Below are positions 38,014-46,837 of a stretch of 64,000 nucleotides of DNA, in pieces; position 1 is the first letter of the stretch; each line of letters starts with the position of its first letter. A program made the translations under genes and the position numbers. The DNA is from Simplicispira sedimenti (GTDB taxonomy: Bacteria > Pseudomonadota > Gammaproteobacteria > Burkholderiales > Burkholderiaceae_C), in the NCBI RefSeq assembly GCF_022760965.1, contig NZ_JAKVIJ010000002.1:1-64000 (forward strand), written 5' to 3'. The notes beneath the pieces were generated by a model. That model worked only from the letters and a program-made list of their open reading frames with translations. It had not been told where the DNA came from and did not search any database.

Positions 38014-39594
38014 ATGAAGTTCAAAATCAGTCTGTTGACGCTGGCAGCAGCTGCGGCCTTGGCTGCGGCGCCCGGCGTGCATGCCAAGACCTTCAAATGG
38101 GCCAGCCAAGGGGAAATCGCGACCTGGGATATCCATTCCCAAAACAATGCGCTGCAAAACGGTCTGCATGCCAATGTGTACGAAAGTCTGGTGTACTACA
38201 ACAGCAAGACTTTCGCGGTCGAACCGGTGTTGGCAACGTCCTGGAAAGAAATCTCGCCCACCCAGGTGCGCTTCAATCTGCGCAAGGAAGTGAAATTCAG
38301 CGACGGTACGCCATTCACTGCCGATGACGCTGTGTTCTCGCTGAACCGCGCCATGGCCAAGACCTCCAACTTCTCGCCCTATGTCCAGGGCATCGACAAA
38401 GTGGTGAAGGTGGACAGCCACACCATCGACGTCATCCTCAAAGGCCCCAACCCCGTGCTGCTGCGCCAGATGACGGAGCTGCGCATGATGAGCAAGGCCT
38501 GGGCCGAGAAGAACAAGTCGGTGGACCCCAAGGACATGAAGGCGGCGGACGAGAATTTTGCCCACCGCAATGCCATGGGGACCGGGCCGTATGTGCTGAC
38601 GTCCTGGCAGCCTGACCAGCGCATGGTTTTCAAGCGCAACCCCAATTGGTGGGGCAAGATGGAAGGCAATGTGACGGAGATCGTGTACACCCCGATCAAG
38701 TCCGCTGCCACGCGCATTGCTGCGCTGCTGTCGGGCGAGGTGGACATGGTGCTGGATCCCACGCCCCAGGACCTGGGCCGCCTGCGTGCCAGCGCCGATC
38801 TCAAGGTGATCGATGGACTGGAAAACCGCACCATCTTCCTTGGCATGGACCAGTTCCGTGAAGAGTTGCCTGGTTCTAACGTCAAGGGCAAGAATCCGCT
38901 GAAGGATGTGCGCGTGCGCAAGGCCCTGTACCAGGCCATCGATGTGGACACGATTTCGCGCAACATCATGCGTGGCCTGGGCAAGCCCACCGGTACGCTG
39001 GTCGCGCCCCAGGTGGCGGGCTGGACGGAAGGTGTGGCCAAGCGCTTCCCCTACGATGTGGAAGCGGCCAAGAAGCTGCTGGCAGACGCGGGCTACCCCA
39101 GCGGTTTTGAAGTGGACTTCGCCTGCCCCAACAACCGTTACATCAACGACGAAGCCATCTGCCAGGCGGTGACCGCGATGTGGGCGCGTGTGGGTGTCAA
39201 GGCCAAGCTGCGCACCATGCCGCTGGTGAACTACTTCCCCATGATTCAGCGCTACGAAGCCAGCATCTACATGCTCGGCTGGGGCGTTCCGACCTTTGAC
39301 GCGCTTTACAGCCTGCAGTCGCTGGTACGCACCGTGGGTCAGGGGGGCGACGGCAACTACAACGTCGGCCGTTACAGCAACGAGCGCATGGACTACCTGG
39401 TCGATCGCGTGAAGGTCGAAACCGACGCACCCGTGCGCGCGCGCATGCTGACCGAGGCGCTGCAGTTGTCCAATGACACCGTTTCGCACATTCCGTTGCA
39501 CGACCAGGTCATCCCCTGGGCCATGAAGAAGAATGTGGAATTGGTCCATCGTGCCGACAACCGCGTGGACATGCTAACGGTGAAGATCAATTGA
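38014..39594 (+). CDS. dipeptide/oligopeptide ABC transporter substrate-binding protein 1
   Basis: This 526-residue periplasmic binding protein of the DppA/OppA family (SBP_bac_5 type) has a signal peptide cleaved after residue 24 (VHA-KTF). It has the NVYESLV and YPSGFEV motifs common to the family. It heads a seven-gene transport operon and is preceded by GAGGGG. A second gene of equal length downstream is clearly paralogous (for example NVKGKNP and YPSGFEV recur), so the system may have two ligand specificities. Confidence 0.9.
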   Translation: MKFKISLLTLAAAAALAAAPGVHAKTFKWASQGEIATWDIHSQNNALQNGLHANVYESLVYYNSKTFAVEPVLATSWKEISPTQVRFNLRKEVKFSDGTPFTADDAVFSLNRAMAKTSNFSPYVQGIDKVVKVDSHTIDVILKGPNPVLLRQMTELRMMSKAWAEKNKSVDPKDMKAADENFAHRNAMGTGPYVLTSWQPDQRMVFKRNPNWWGKMEGNVTEIVYTPIKSAATRIAALLSGEVDMVLDPTPQDLGRLRASADLKVIDGLENRTIFLGMDQFREELPGSNVKGKNPLKDVRVRKALYQAIDVDTISRNIMRGLGKPTGTLVAPQVAGWTEGVAKRFPYDVEAAKKLLADAGYPSGFEVDFACPNNRYINDEAICQAVTAMWARVGVKAKLRTMPLVNYFPMIQRYEASIYMLGWGVPTFDALYSLQSLVRTVGQGGDGNYNVGRYSNERMDYLVDRVKVETDAPVRARMLTEALQLSNDTVSHIPLHDQVIPWAMKKNVELVHRADNRVDMLTVKIN

Positions 39595-39705
39595 TCCCGT
39601 GGCCGGTCGTGCCTACCCTGCACCACCGGCTGTACACCGTATGACGCCCAGGCCGCCAAAAGCAGCCTGGGCAGGCTGACCGAAACCCACTCGACTCCTA
39701 CACCG

Positions 39706-40686
39706 ATGCTAGCTTTCATCCTGCGCCGCCTGATCCAGGCAGTGATCGTCATGGTCACGGTGGCCTTCATCTCCTTCATGTTGTTCCAGTATGTGGGGGA
39801 TCCCGTGGTTTTCCTGCTCGGACAGGACGCCACGCCCGAGCAGATTCGGGAACTGCGTGCGCAGTTGGGGCTGGATCAACCGTTCTTCGTACAGTTCGGA
39901 CACTTCCTCGTCAACGCCGCACAGGGCGAGTTTGGCCTGAGCCTGCGCCAGGGCGCCAAGGTGTCCCGACTCATTGCCGAGCGCTTCCCTGCCACCCTGG
40001 AACTGGCCCTGGTGGCCGCCTTCCTGGCCCTCTTGGTCGGAGTGCCCATGGGCGTGTATGCGGCGCTCAAGCGCGGCACTTTCATGAGCCAGGTGTTCAT
40101 GACCTTCTCCCTTCTGGGGGTCTCCTTGCCCACCTTTTTGATCGGCATTTTGCTGATCCTGGTGTTTTCCGTCACCCTGGGCTGGTTCCCCAGCTTTGGT
40201 CGGGGCCCCGTGACGCAGATGGGCTGGTGGAGCACCGGCCTGCTGAGCGCCAAGGGCTGGCACCACATCACGCTTCCCGCAGTCACCTTGGCGATCTTTC
40301 AGCTCACGCTCATCATGCGCCTGGTGCGGGCTGAAATGCTGGAAGTCCTGCGCACCGATTACATCAAGTTTGCGCGTGCCCGCGGCTTGACCGATCGCGC
40401 CATCCATTTCGGCCATGCGCTGAAAAACACGCTGGTGCCGGTGATGACCATCACCGGCCTGCAACTGGGCGGCTTGATCGCCTTCGCCATCATCACCGAG
40501 ACCGTGTTCCAGTGGCCAGGCATGGGGCTGCTGTTCATCCAGGCGGTCACCTTTGCCGACATTCCGGTGATGGCCGCCTACCTGTGCCTGATCGCGCTGA
40601 TCTTCGTGGTCATCAATCTGGTCGTGGATCTGCTCTATTTCGCCGTGGACCCACGGCTGCGCGTAGGCAAAGCCGGGGGGCATTGA
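39706..40686 (+). CDS. peptide ABC transporter permease (DppB-like)
   Basis: The 326-residue inner-membrane permease has six predicted membrane segments. It has the N-terminal DppB/OppB domain (MLAFILRRLIQAVIVM start, DPVVFLLG, LGLDQPF) and the EAA loop contacting the ATPases (about 220-240, DYIKFARARGL). It lies 111 bases after the first binding protein; the next gene starts one base after its stop. Confidence 0.92.
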   Translation: MLAFILRRLIQAVIVMVTVAFISFMLFQYVGDPVVFLLGQDATPEQIRELRAQLGLDQPFFVQFGHFLVNAAQGEFGLSLRQGAKVSRLIAERFPATLELALVAAFLALLVGVPMGVYAALKRGTFMSQVFMTFSLLGVSLPTFLIGILLILVFSVTLGWFPSFGRGPVTQMGWWSTGLLSAKGWHHITLPAVTLAIFQLTLIMRLVRAEMLEVLRTDYIKFARARGLTDRAIHFGHALKNTLVPVMTITGLQLGGLIAFAIITETVFQWPGMGLLFIQAVTFADIPVMAAYLCLIALIFVVINLVVDLLYFAVDPRLRVGKAGGH

Positions 40687-40687
40687 G

Positions 40688-41908
40688 ATGGCACAGCTGC
40701 GCCTGAAAGCTGGTGGCCGGGCCTTTGCGCACATCGCGCAGTTCCTTCCGGAACTCACGGCCTTGCGCCGCGACCTGCATGCCCATCCCGAGCTGGGCTT
40801 CGAGGAGCACTACACCAGCGCCCGCGTCAAGGAAGCGTTGCGCTTGTGTGGTGTCGATGAAATCCATGAAGGCTTGGGCTGTACCGGCGTGGTGGGCGTC
40901 ATCCATGGCCAGACCCGCGCCAGTGGCGCCATGGTGGGCCTGCGTGCCGACATGGATGCGTTGCCCATCACCGAAGACAACGAGTTTCCCTGGAAATCCT
41001 GCAAGAGCGGGCTCATGCATGGTTGCGGGCACGACGGTCACACCGCCATGCTGGTGGGGGCCGCACGCTACCTGGCCGAGACCCGTCGTTTTGACGGCAC
41101 GGCCGTGCTGGTCTTCCAGCCCGGCGAAGAGGGCTTCGGCGGTGCGCGCGTGATGATGGAAGACGGCCTGTTCGAGCGCTTTCCCGTGCAATCCATCTAT
41201 GCGATGCACAACTGGCCGCAACTGCGCCCTGGCATGGTGGGCATCAACTCCGGCCCCATGATGGCGGCGGCCGATCGCATCACCATCGAGATCACCGGCC
41301 GCGGCGGCCACGGCGCACACGCCTACCAGACGGTGGACGTGGTGCTGGTGGCGGCGCACATCATCACGGCAGCGCAGAGCATTGTTTCGCGCAACGTGCG
41401 CCCCATCGAAAGCGCGGTGATCAGCCTGTGCGCCATCCACGCGGGCGACATGGGTGCCTTCAGCGTGCTGCCGGGCGCGGCGCGCATTGTGGGCACGGTG
41501 CGCACCTTTGATCCCCAGGTGCAGGAACTGGTGGAGAAGCGCCTCAAGGAAATGTGCAACGCCATCGCCCTGGGCTTTGGCGCCACGGCCACGGTGCATT
41601 ACGAACGCATCTACCCGGCCACCATCAACACCGAGGCCGAGGCGCAGTTTGCGGGCGACGTCGCCGAGTTGCTGGTGGGCGCGGACCATGTGGTGCGCGA
41701 CCTGGAGCCCAGCATGGGCGCAGAGGATTTTTCCTTCATGCTGCAGAGCAAGCCCGGCGCCTACCTGCGCATTGGCCAGGGCACGGGCGCCAGCGGCAGC
41801 GCGCTGCACAACAGCCGCTACGACTTCAACGACGACATCCTGCCGCTGGGCTCCGCCCTGCACGCCAGCCTGATCGAGCAGTCCATGCCCCTGCCGGCGG
41901 CGGCGTGA
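40688..41908 (+). CDS. M20-family amidohydrolase/aminoacylase
   Basis: The 406-residue M20D metallohydrolase has its metal ligands in HGCGHDGHTAM (about 112-122), PGEEGFGGA (about 147-155) and a C-terminal SMGAEDF (about 340-346). GLRADMDALPI (about 86-96) is also typical. Relatives cleave N-acyl amino acids, hippurate or peptides. Its position between transporter subunits, one base after the permease, suggests it processes the imported compound in the cytoplasm. The exact substrate is not inferable. Confidence 0.88.
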   Translation: MAQLRLKAGGRAFAHIAQFLPELTALRRDLHAHPELGFEEHYTSARVKEALRLCGVDEIHEGLGCTGVVGVIHGQTRASGAMVGLRADMDALPITEDNEFPWKSCKSGLMHGCGHDGHTAMLVGAARYLAETRRFDGTAVLVFQPGEEGFGGARVMMEDGLFERFPVQSIYAMHNWPQLRPGMVGINSGPMMAAADRITIEITGRGGHGAHAYQTVDVVLVAAHIITAAQSIVSRNVRPIESAVISLCAIHAGDMGAFSVLPGAARIVGTVRTFDPQVQELVEKRLKEMCNAIALGFGATATVHYERIYPATINTEAEAQFAGDVAELLVGADHVVRDLEPSMGAEDFSFMLQSKPGAYLRIGQGTGASGSALHNSRYDFNDDILPLGSALHASLIEQSMPLPAAA

Positions 41909-41964
41909 CCACTGCGCGCAGCACACCCGATTCGACGCTTTCATCCACCACCAGGAGACATGCC

Positions 41965-43545
41965 ATGAAGTTCAATAAGAAAATGGCTTACAGCGCCGTA
42001 TTTACGGCGCTATGCGCTATGAATTTGGTAGCAAATGCGCAAACCGTCCGCATTGCCAACCAGGGGGATGCGCTGTCCATGGACCCGCATTCGCTCAACG
42101 AATCGCTGCAACTGAGCGTGACGGGCAACGTGTATGAGCCGCTGGTGGGCCGGGGCAAGGACCTGGGCCTGGCGCCTGCCCTGGCGACCAGTTGGAAGCA
42201 GACCGCACCGACGGTCTGGCGCTTCGAACTGCGCAAGGGCGTGCAGTTCCACGACGGCACGCCGTTCTCTGCCGACGATGTGGTGTTTTCGTTCGCGCGT
42301 GCTGCTGGTGACGGTTCGGACATGCGCAGCTACACCAACGACATCAAGGAAGTGCGCAAGGTGGGCGACCACGCCGTGGAGATCGAAACCAAGGCACCGT
42401 TTCCCATCCTGCCCGACGTGATTTCGCTCGTGTACATCATGAGCAAGAAATGGTGCGAGGCCAACAAGGCCGAGCGCCCGGTGGACCGGCGCAAGGGCAT
42501 TGAGAACACCGCTTCGTTCAAGGCCAACGGCACCGGCCCGTTCCGCGTGCGCGAGCGCCAACCCAACGTGCGCACCGTGTTCACGCGCCATGGGGGGTAC
42601 TGGGACAAGATCGAGGGCAACGCCGCCGAAGTCGTCTTCACCCCCATCGGCAACGATGCCACGCGCGTGGCCGCGCTGCTGTCGGGCGAGGTGGACGTGA
42701 TGGAACCCGTGCCGGTGCAGGACATTGCCCGCGTCAATGCCAGCGGCAGCGTGCGTGCCGTCACCGGCCCCGAGCTGCGCACCATCTTCCTGGGCATGGA
42801 CCAAAAGCGTGACGAACTGCTGTACTCCAACGTCAAGGGCAAGAACCCCTTCAAGGACAAGCGCGTGCGCCAGGCTTTCTACCAGGCCATCGACATCGAC
42901 GGCATCAAGCGCGTGGTGATGCGCGGCGCGTCCAACCCCACTGCGCTGATGGTGGGGCCAGGCATCAACGGCTTCAGCACGGACCAGAACAAGCGCCTGC
43001 CCTACGACGTGGAAGCCGCCAAGAAGTTGCTGGCCGAGGCAGGCTACCCCAGTGGTTTTGAGGTGGCCCTCAACTGTCCGAACGACCGCTATGTGAACGA
43101 CCGCCTCATCTGCGAGACGGTGGCCGCCAACCTCTCGCGCATTGGCGTCAAGATCAACCTGCAGGCCGAAACCAAGGGCACCTATTTCCCCAAGATCCTG
43201 CGCCGCGACACCAGTTTCTACATGCTGGGCTGGACCCCCGGCACCTACGACGCACACAACGCCCTCAATGCGCTGATGCGTTGCGTGGACGACAAGGGAT
43301 CGGGCCAGTTCAACCTGGGGGCCTACTGCAACCCCAAGGTGGATGAGCTCACGCTCAAGATCCAGTCCGAGACCGACAAGGACAAGCGCAATGCCATGAT
43401 CCGCGAGGCCTTCGACCTGCATTCGGCCGACATCGGCCACCTGCCCCTGCACCAGCAGGCCCTGGCCTGGGGGGTGAGCAACAAGGTCAAGCTGGTGCAA
43501 CTGGCCGACAACTTCATGCCCTTCAAGTGGATGAGCGTGCAGTAA
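41965..43545 (+). CDS. dipeptide/oligopeptide ABC transporter substrate-binding protein 2
   Basis: The 526-residue paralog of the first binding protein has a signal peptide cleaved after VANA (residue 25, then QTVRIANQ). ATG 41965 follows an AGGAGA site. Codons 8-24 of the signal peptide (AYSAVFTALCAMNLVAN) coincide with an inverted copy of repeat A, so the hydrophobic core is encoded by repeat-derived DNA. The two binding proteins in one operon probably widen the ligand range. Confidence 0.9.
   Translation: MKFNKKMAYSAVFTALCAMNLVANAQTVRIANQGDALSMDPHSLNESLQLSVTGNVYEPLVGRGKDLGLAPALATSWKQTAPTVWRFELRKGVQFHDGTPFSADDVVFSFARAAGDGSDMRSYTNDIKEVRKVGDHAVEIETKAPFPILPDVISLVYIMSKKWCEANKAERPVDRRKGIENTASFKANGTGPFRVRERQPNVRTVFTRHGGYWDKIEGNAAEVVFTPIGNDATRVAALLSGEVDVMEPVPVQDIARVNASGSVRAVTGPELRTIFLGMDQKRDELLYSNVKGKNPFKDKRVRQAFYQAIDIDGIKRVVMRGASNPTALMVGPGINGFSTDQNKRLPYDVEAAKKLLAEAGYPSGFEVALNCPNDRYVNDRLICETVAANLSRIGVKINLQAETKGTYFPKILRRDTSFYMLGWTPGTYDAHNALNALMRCVDDKGSGQFNLGAYCNPKVDELTLKIQSETDKDKRNAMIREAFDLHSADIGHLPLHQQALAWGVSNKVKLVQLADNFMPFKWMSVQ
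41985..42036 (-). repeat. repeat A copy forming a signal peptide (inverted)
   Basis: In the reverse orientation it shows GGCTTACAGCGC, CGTATTTACG and GCGCTATGC, then GCTATGAATTTGGTAGC, matching the family palindrome. It lies in the codons for the signal sequence of binding protein 2. Confidence 0.65.
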
Positions 43546-43645
43546 GCCGACGACCGTTTTCTTTCTTTCCCACTGATCCAAGACCGGAGGCAGCGCACCA
43601 CCACCATCCCGGTGGTGCGTGGCCCTCGGACACTGATTTTCCACA

Positions 43646-44557
43646 ATGAAAAACACCCTTGTCCGCTGGCTTGACAGCGATGTCGGCCACAGCTTCCGCA
43701 CCTCGCCCATGGCGATCGTGGCGGCCCTGATCGCTTTCGTGTGTGTGTTCTGCTCCGTCTTTGCCGGCTGGGTGGCGCCCCACAACCCGTTTGATCTGGC
43801 CACCCTCAACCTCGGCGATGCGCGCCTGCCCCCCGCCTGGATGCCCGAAGGGCGCGGCACCTATCCCCTGGGCACGGATGACCAGGGCCGCGACATCCTC
43901 TCGGCGCTCATCTACGGCGCCCGCATCTCGCTGGTGGTGGGCGTAGCCTCGGTCGTGCTGTCGGTGGTGGTGGGCGTGTCGTTCGGGCTGCTGGCGGGTT
44001 TCAAGGGCGGCTGGATCGATGCCGTGCTCATGCGCCTGTGCGACGTGATGCTGTCGTTCCCGGCCATTCTGGTGGCGCTGCTGATCGCGGGCGTGGGCCG
44101 GGCGCTGTTTCCCAATGCGCACGAATCCCTGGCCTTTGGGGTGCTGATCCTGTCCATCTCGCTCACCGGCTGGGTGCAGTACGCCCGCACGGTGCGCGGC
44201 TCCACGCTGGTGGAGCGCAACAAGGAATACGTGCAGGCCGCGCGCGTCACCGGCGTGGCGCCGCTGCGCATCATGCGCAAGCATGTGCTGCCCAACGTGA
44301 TGGGCCCGGTGCTGGTGCTGGCCACCATCCAGGTGGCCACGGCCATCATCACCGAGGCCACGCTGTCCTTCCTGGGCGTGGGTGCGCCGCCCACCTCGCC
44401 CTCGCTGGGCACCTTGATCCGCATCGGCAACGATTACCTGTTCTCGGGCGAATGGTGGATCACCGTCTTCCCCGGCGCCATGCTGGTGCTGATCGCGTTG
44501 TCCGTGAATCTGCTCGGCGACTGGCTGCGTGACGCTCTCAACCCCCGTCTGCGCTGA
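43646..44557 (+). CDS. peptide ABC transporter permease (DppC-like)
   Basis: The 303-residue second permease subunit has the DppC/OppC layout: an N-terminal region ending in a first membrane segment (about 22-43), the HPLGTD-like YPLGTDDQGRDILS motif (about 73-86), five more membrane segments and the EAA loop EYVQAARVTGV. It pairs with the DppB-like subunit although separated from it by two genes. Repeat B follows 11 bases after the stop. Confidence 0.92.
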   Translation: MKNTLVRWLDSDVGHSFRTSPMAIVAALIAFVCVFCSVFAGWVAPHNPFDLATLNLGDARLPPAWMPEGRGTYPLGTDDQGRDILSALIYGARISLVVGVASVVLSVVVGVSFGLLAGFKGGWIDAVLMRLCDVMLSFPAILVALLIAGVGRALFPNAHESLAFGVLILSISLTGWVQYARTVRGSTLVERNKEYVQAARVTGVAPLRIMRKHVLPNVMGPVLVLATIQVATAIITEATLSFLGVGAPPTSPSLGTLIRIGNDYLFSGEWWITVFPGAMLVLIALSVNLLGDWLRDALNPRLR

Positions 44558-44567
44558 AAACATGGCG

Positions 44568-44690
44568 AACAACCCCCTGAGCGGCTGCGCCGCTTCCCCC
44601 TTCTCTGGCATCGCTGCGCGATGCGGAAGGGGGACGCCACCCGTGCGGCGGGGCGGCCCTTGCACGGTGGCCGCTGGCCTGGGCCATGCC
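44568..44690 (+). repeat. repeat B copy 4, 3' hairpin element behind the DppC-like gene
   Basis: Hairpin 1 is AGCGGC-TGC-GCCGCT. Hairpin 2 has arms CCCCCTTC / GAAGGGGG around GCATCGC / GCGATGC. The shared tail GCGGCGGGGCGGCCCTTGC follows. It is located inside the transporter operon, between the permease and the ATPase genes, where it could reduce downstream expression. Confidence 0.8.
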
Positions 44691-44735
44691 CTTTCTATGG
44701 ACTGCGTGCAGCGCACAGCACTGTGAATCACTGAT

Positions 44736-45713
44736 ATGTCTCTTCTAGAAGTCAAAAACCTCGTCGTCGAATTTCCAGGCCGTCGCGGCACCCTGCGGGC
44801 CCTGGACGACATCTCCTTCTCCATCGCTCCTGGCGAGATCCTGGGCGTGGTGGGCGAATCGGGTGCGGGCAAATCGCTCACCGGCGCGGCCATCATCGGC
44901 CTGCTGGAGCCGCCGGGCCGCGTGGCCTCGGGCCAGATCGTGCTCGAAGGCCAGCGCATCGACAACCTCGGCCATGAGCAGATGCGCCACATCCGCGGGC
45001 GGCATATCGGCGCCATCTTCCAGGACCCGCTGACCTCGCTCAACCCGCTGTACACCGTGGGGCGGCAGCTCACCGAAACCATCCTCACCCACCTGCCCGT
45101 CACCCCCGCTGAGGCACGCGAGCGGGCCATCCAGTTGCTGCGCGACACCGGTATTCCGGCGGCCGAGCAGCGCATCGATCACTACCCGCACCAGTTCTCC
45201 GGCGGCATGCGCCAGCGCGTGGTGATTGCGTTGGCCCTGGCGGCCGAGCCCAAGCTCATCGTCGCCGACGAGCCCACCACGGCGCTGGACGTGTCCATCC
45301 AGGCGCAGATCATCCAGTTGCTCAAGAACATCTGCAAATCGCGCGGCGCTGCGGTCATGCTCATCACGCACGACATGGGCGTGATCGCCGAGACCTGCGA
45401 CCGCGTGGCCGTGCTGTACGCAGGCCGCATTGCCGAGATCGGCCCCGTGCACGAAGTCATCAACCACCCCGCCCATCCTTACACCGTGGGCCTCATGGCC
45501 TCCATCCCCGACATGGAGCAAGACCGCGAGCGCCTCAACCAGATCGACGGAGCCATGCCCCGCCTCAACGCCATCCCCAAGGGCTGCGCCTTCAATCCGC
45601 GCTGCACCCGCACCTTCGACCGCTGCCTGCAGGAGCGCCCCGACCTGATGGCCGCGGGTGCCACACGCGCTGCCTGCTGGCTGCACGCCGCACACAGCGA
45701 GGTGACCGCATGA
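44736..45713 (+). CDS. peptide ABC transporter ATP-binding protein (DppD-like)
   Basis: The 325-residue ATPase has Walker A GESGAGKS (about 40-47), the signature FSGGMRQR (about 153-160), Walker B LIVADEPTT (about 173-181) and the C-terminal oligopeptide transporter extension with cysteines. It overlaps the next ATPase by ATGA, giving the usual heterodimer. Confidence 0.94.
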   Translation: MSLLEVKNLVVEFPGRRGTLRALDDISFSIAPGEILGVVGESGAGKSLTGAAIIGLLEPPGRVASGQIVLEGQRIDNLGHEQMRHIRGRHIGAIFQDPLTSLNPLYTVGRQLTETILTHLPVTPAEARERAIQLLRDTGIPAAEQRIDHYPHQFSGGMRQRVVIALALAAEPKLIVADEPTTALDVSIQAQIIQLLKNICKSRGAAVMLITHDMGVIAETCDRVAVLYAGRIAEIGPVHEVINHPAHPYTVGLMASIPDMEQDRERLNQIDGAMPRLNAIPKGCAFNPRCTRTFDRCLQERPDLMAAGATRAACWLHAAHSEVTA

Positions 45714-46735
45714 GCGCCGCCGCCCTGAACACCGCCCCCCAGCCCCTGGTGCAGGCGCACGACCTGGCGCGCACCTTTGATGTGTCCGCCCCCTGGCTCA
45801 ACCGCGTGCTCGAAGGCAAGCCGCGCACGCTGCTGCATGCCGTCGATGGCGTGAGCTTCGAGATCGAAAAGGGCAAGACCCTGGCCCTGGTGGGCGAGTC
45901 GGGCTGCGGCAAGAGCACCGTGGCGCGCCTGCTGGTGGGCTTGTACGAGCCCACGCGCGGTGGCCTCACCTTCGACGGGCAGGATGCACATGCCGCCTTC
46001 AAGGGCAACAACGCCAAGGCCATGCGCCGACGCATCCAGATGATCTTCCAGGACCCGTACGCCAGCCTCAACCCGCGCTGGTTGGTGGAAGACATCATTG
46101 GCGAACCCCTCAAGGAGCATGGCCTCATCACCGACAAGGCGCAGCTCAAGGCACGTGTGGGCGAGTTGCTGCAGTCCGTCGGCCTGTCGCCGCTGGACAT
46201 GGCCAAGTACCCGCACCAGTTCTCGGGCGGCCAGCGCCAGCGCATCTCCATTGCCCGTGCCCTGGCCACCAAGCCCGAGTTCCTGGTGTGCGATGAGCCC
46301 ACCAGCGCGCTGGACGTGTCGGTGCAGGCGCAGGTGCTCAACATCATGAAGGATCTGCAGCGCGAGCAGCAACTCACCTACCTGTTCATCAGCCACAACC
46401 TGGCCGTGGTGCGCCACGTGAGCGACCAGGTGGGCGTGATGTACCTGGGGCGCCTGGTGGAGCTGGCCGACAAGCACACCCTGTTCGACAACCCGCGCCA
46501 CCCCTACACGCGCATGTTGCTCGACGCCATCCCCAAGATGCATGACACCGGCAAGGCGCGCACCCCCGTACAGGGTGAAGTGCCCAACCCGCTGAACCCG
46601 CCACCGGGCTGCGCCTTCAACCCGCGCTGCCCGCATGTCAACGAGCGCTGCCGCACCGAGCGGCCCCAGCTCCTCACCCTGGGCGGTATTCGCATTGCTT
46701 GCCACGCGGTGGAGGAAGGGCGACTGCCGGTGTGA
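45710..46735 (+). CDS. peptide ABC transporter ATP-binding protein (DppF-like)
   Basis: The 341-residue ATPase has Walker A GESGCGKST (about 63-71), the signature FSGGQRQR (about 170-177) and Walker B FLVCDEPTSA (about 189-198), and ends with the OppF/DppF-type C-terminal Cys-rich extension (CAFNPRCPHVNERC). It is the last gene of the transporter operon. Confidence 0.94.
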   Translation: MSAAALNTAPQPLVQAHDLARTFDVSAPWLNRVLEGKPRTLLHAVDGVSFEIEKGKTLALVGESGCGKSTVARLLVGLYEPTRGGLTFDGQDAHAAFKGNNAKAMRRRIQMIFQDPYASLNPRWLVEDIIGEPLKEHGLITDKAQLKARVGELLQSVGLSPLDMAKYPHQFSGGQRQRISIARALATKPEFLVCDEPTSALDVSVQAQVLNIMKDLQREQQLTYLFISHNLAVVRHVSDQVGVMYLGRLVELADKHTLFDNPRHPYTRMLLDAIPKMHDTGKARTPVQGEVPNPLNPPPGCAFNPRCPHVNERCRTERPQLLTLGGIRIACHAVEEGRLPV

Positions 46736-46837
46736 GGCGGCGCTGCAAAGTCCCCTGCATATCGCCGTAACATCGCAGGCAAGGATCCACCGCGCCGACA
46801 TGCGGGCGCTGCATGGGCGGTGGATGGGAGTGTGGCT

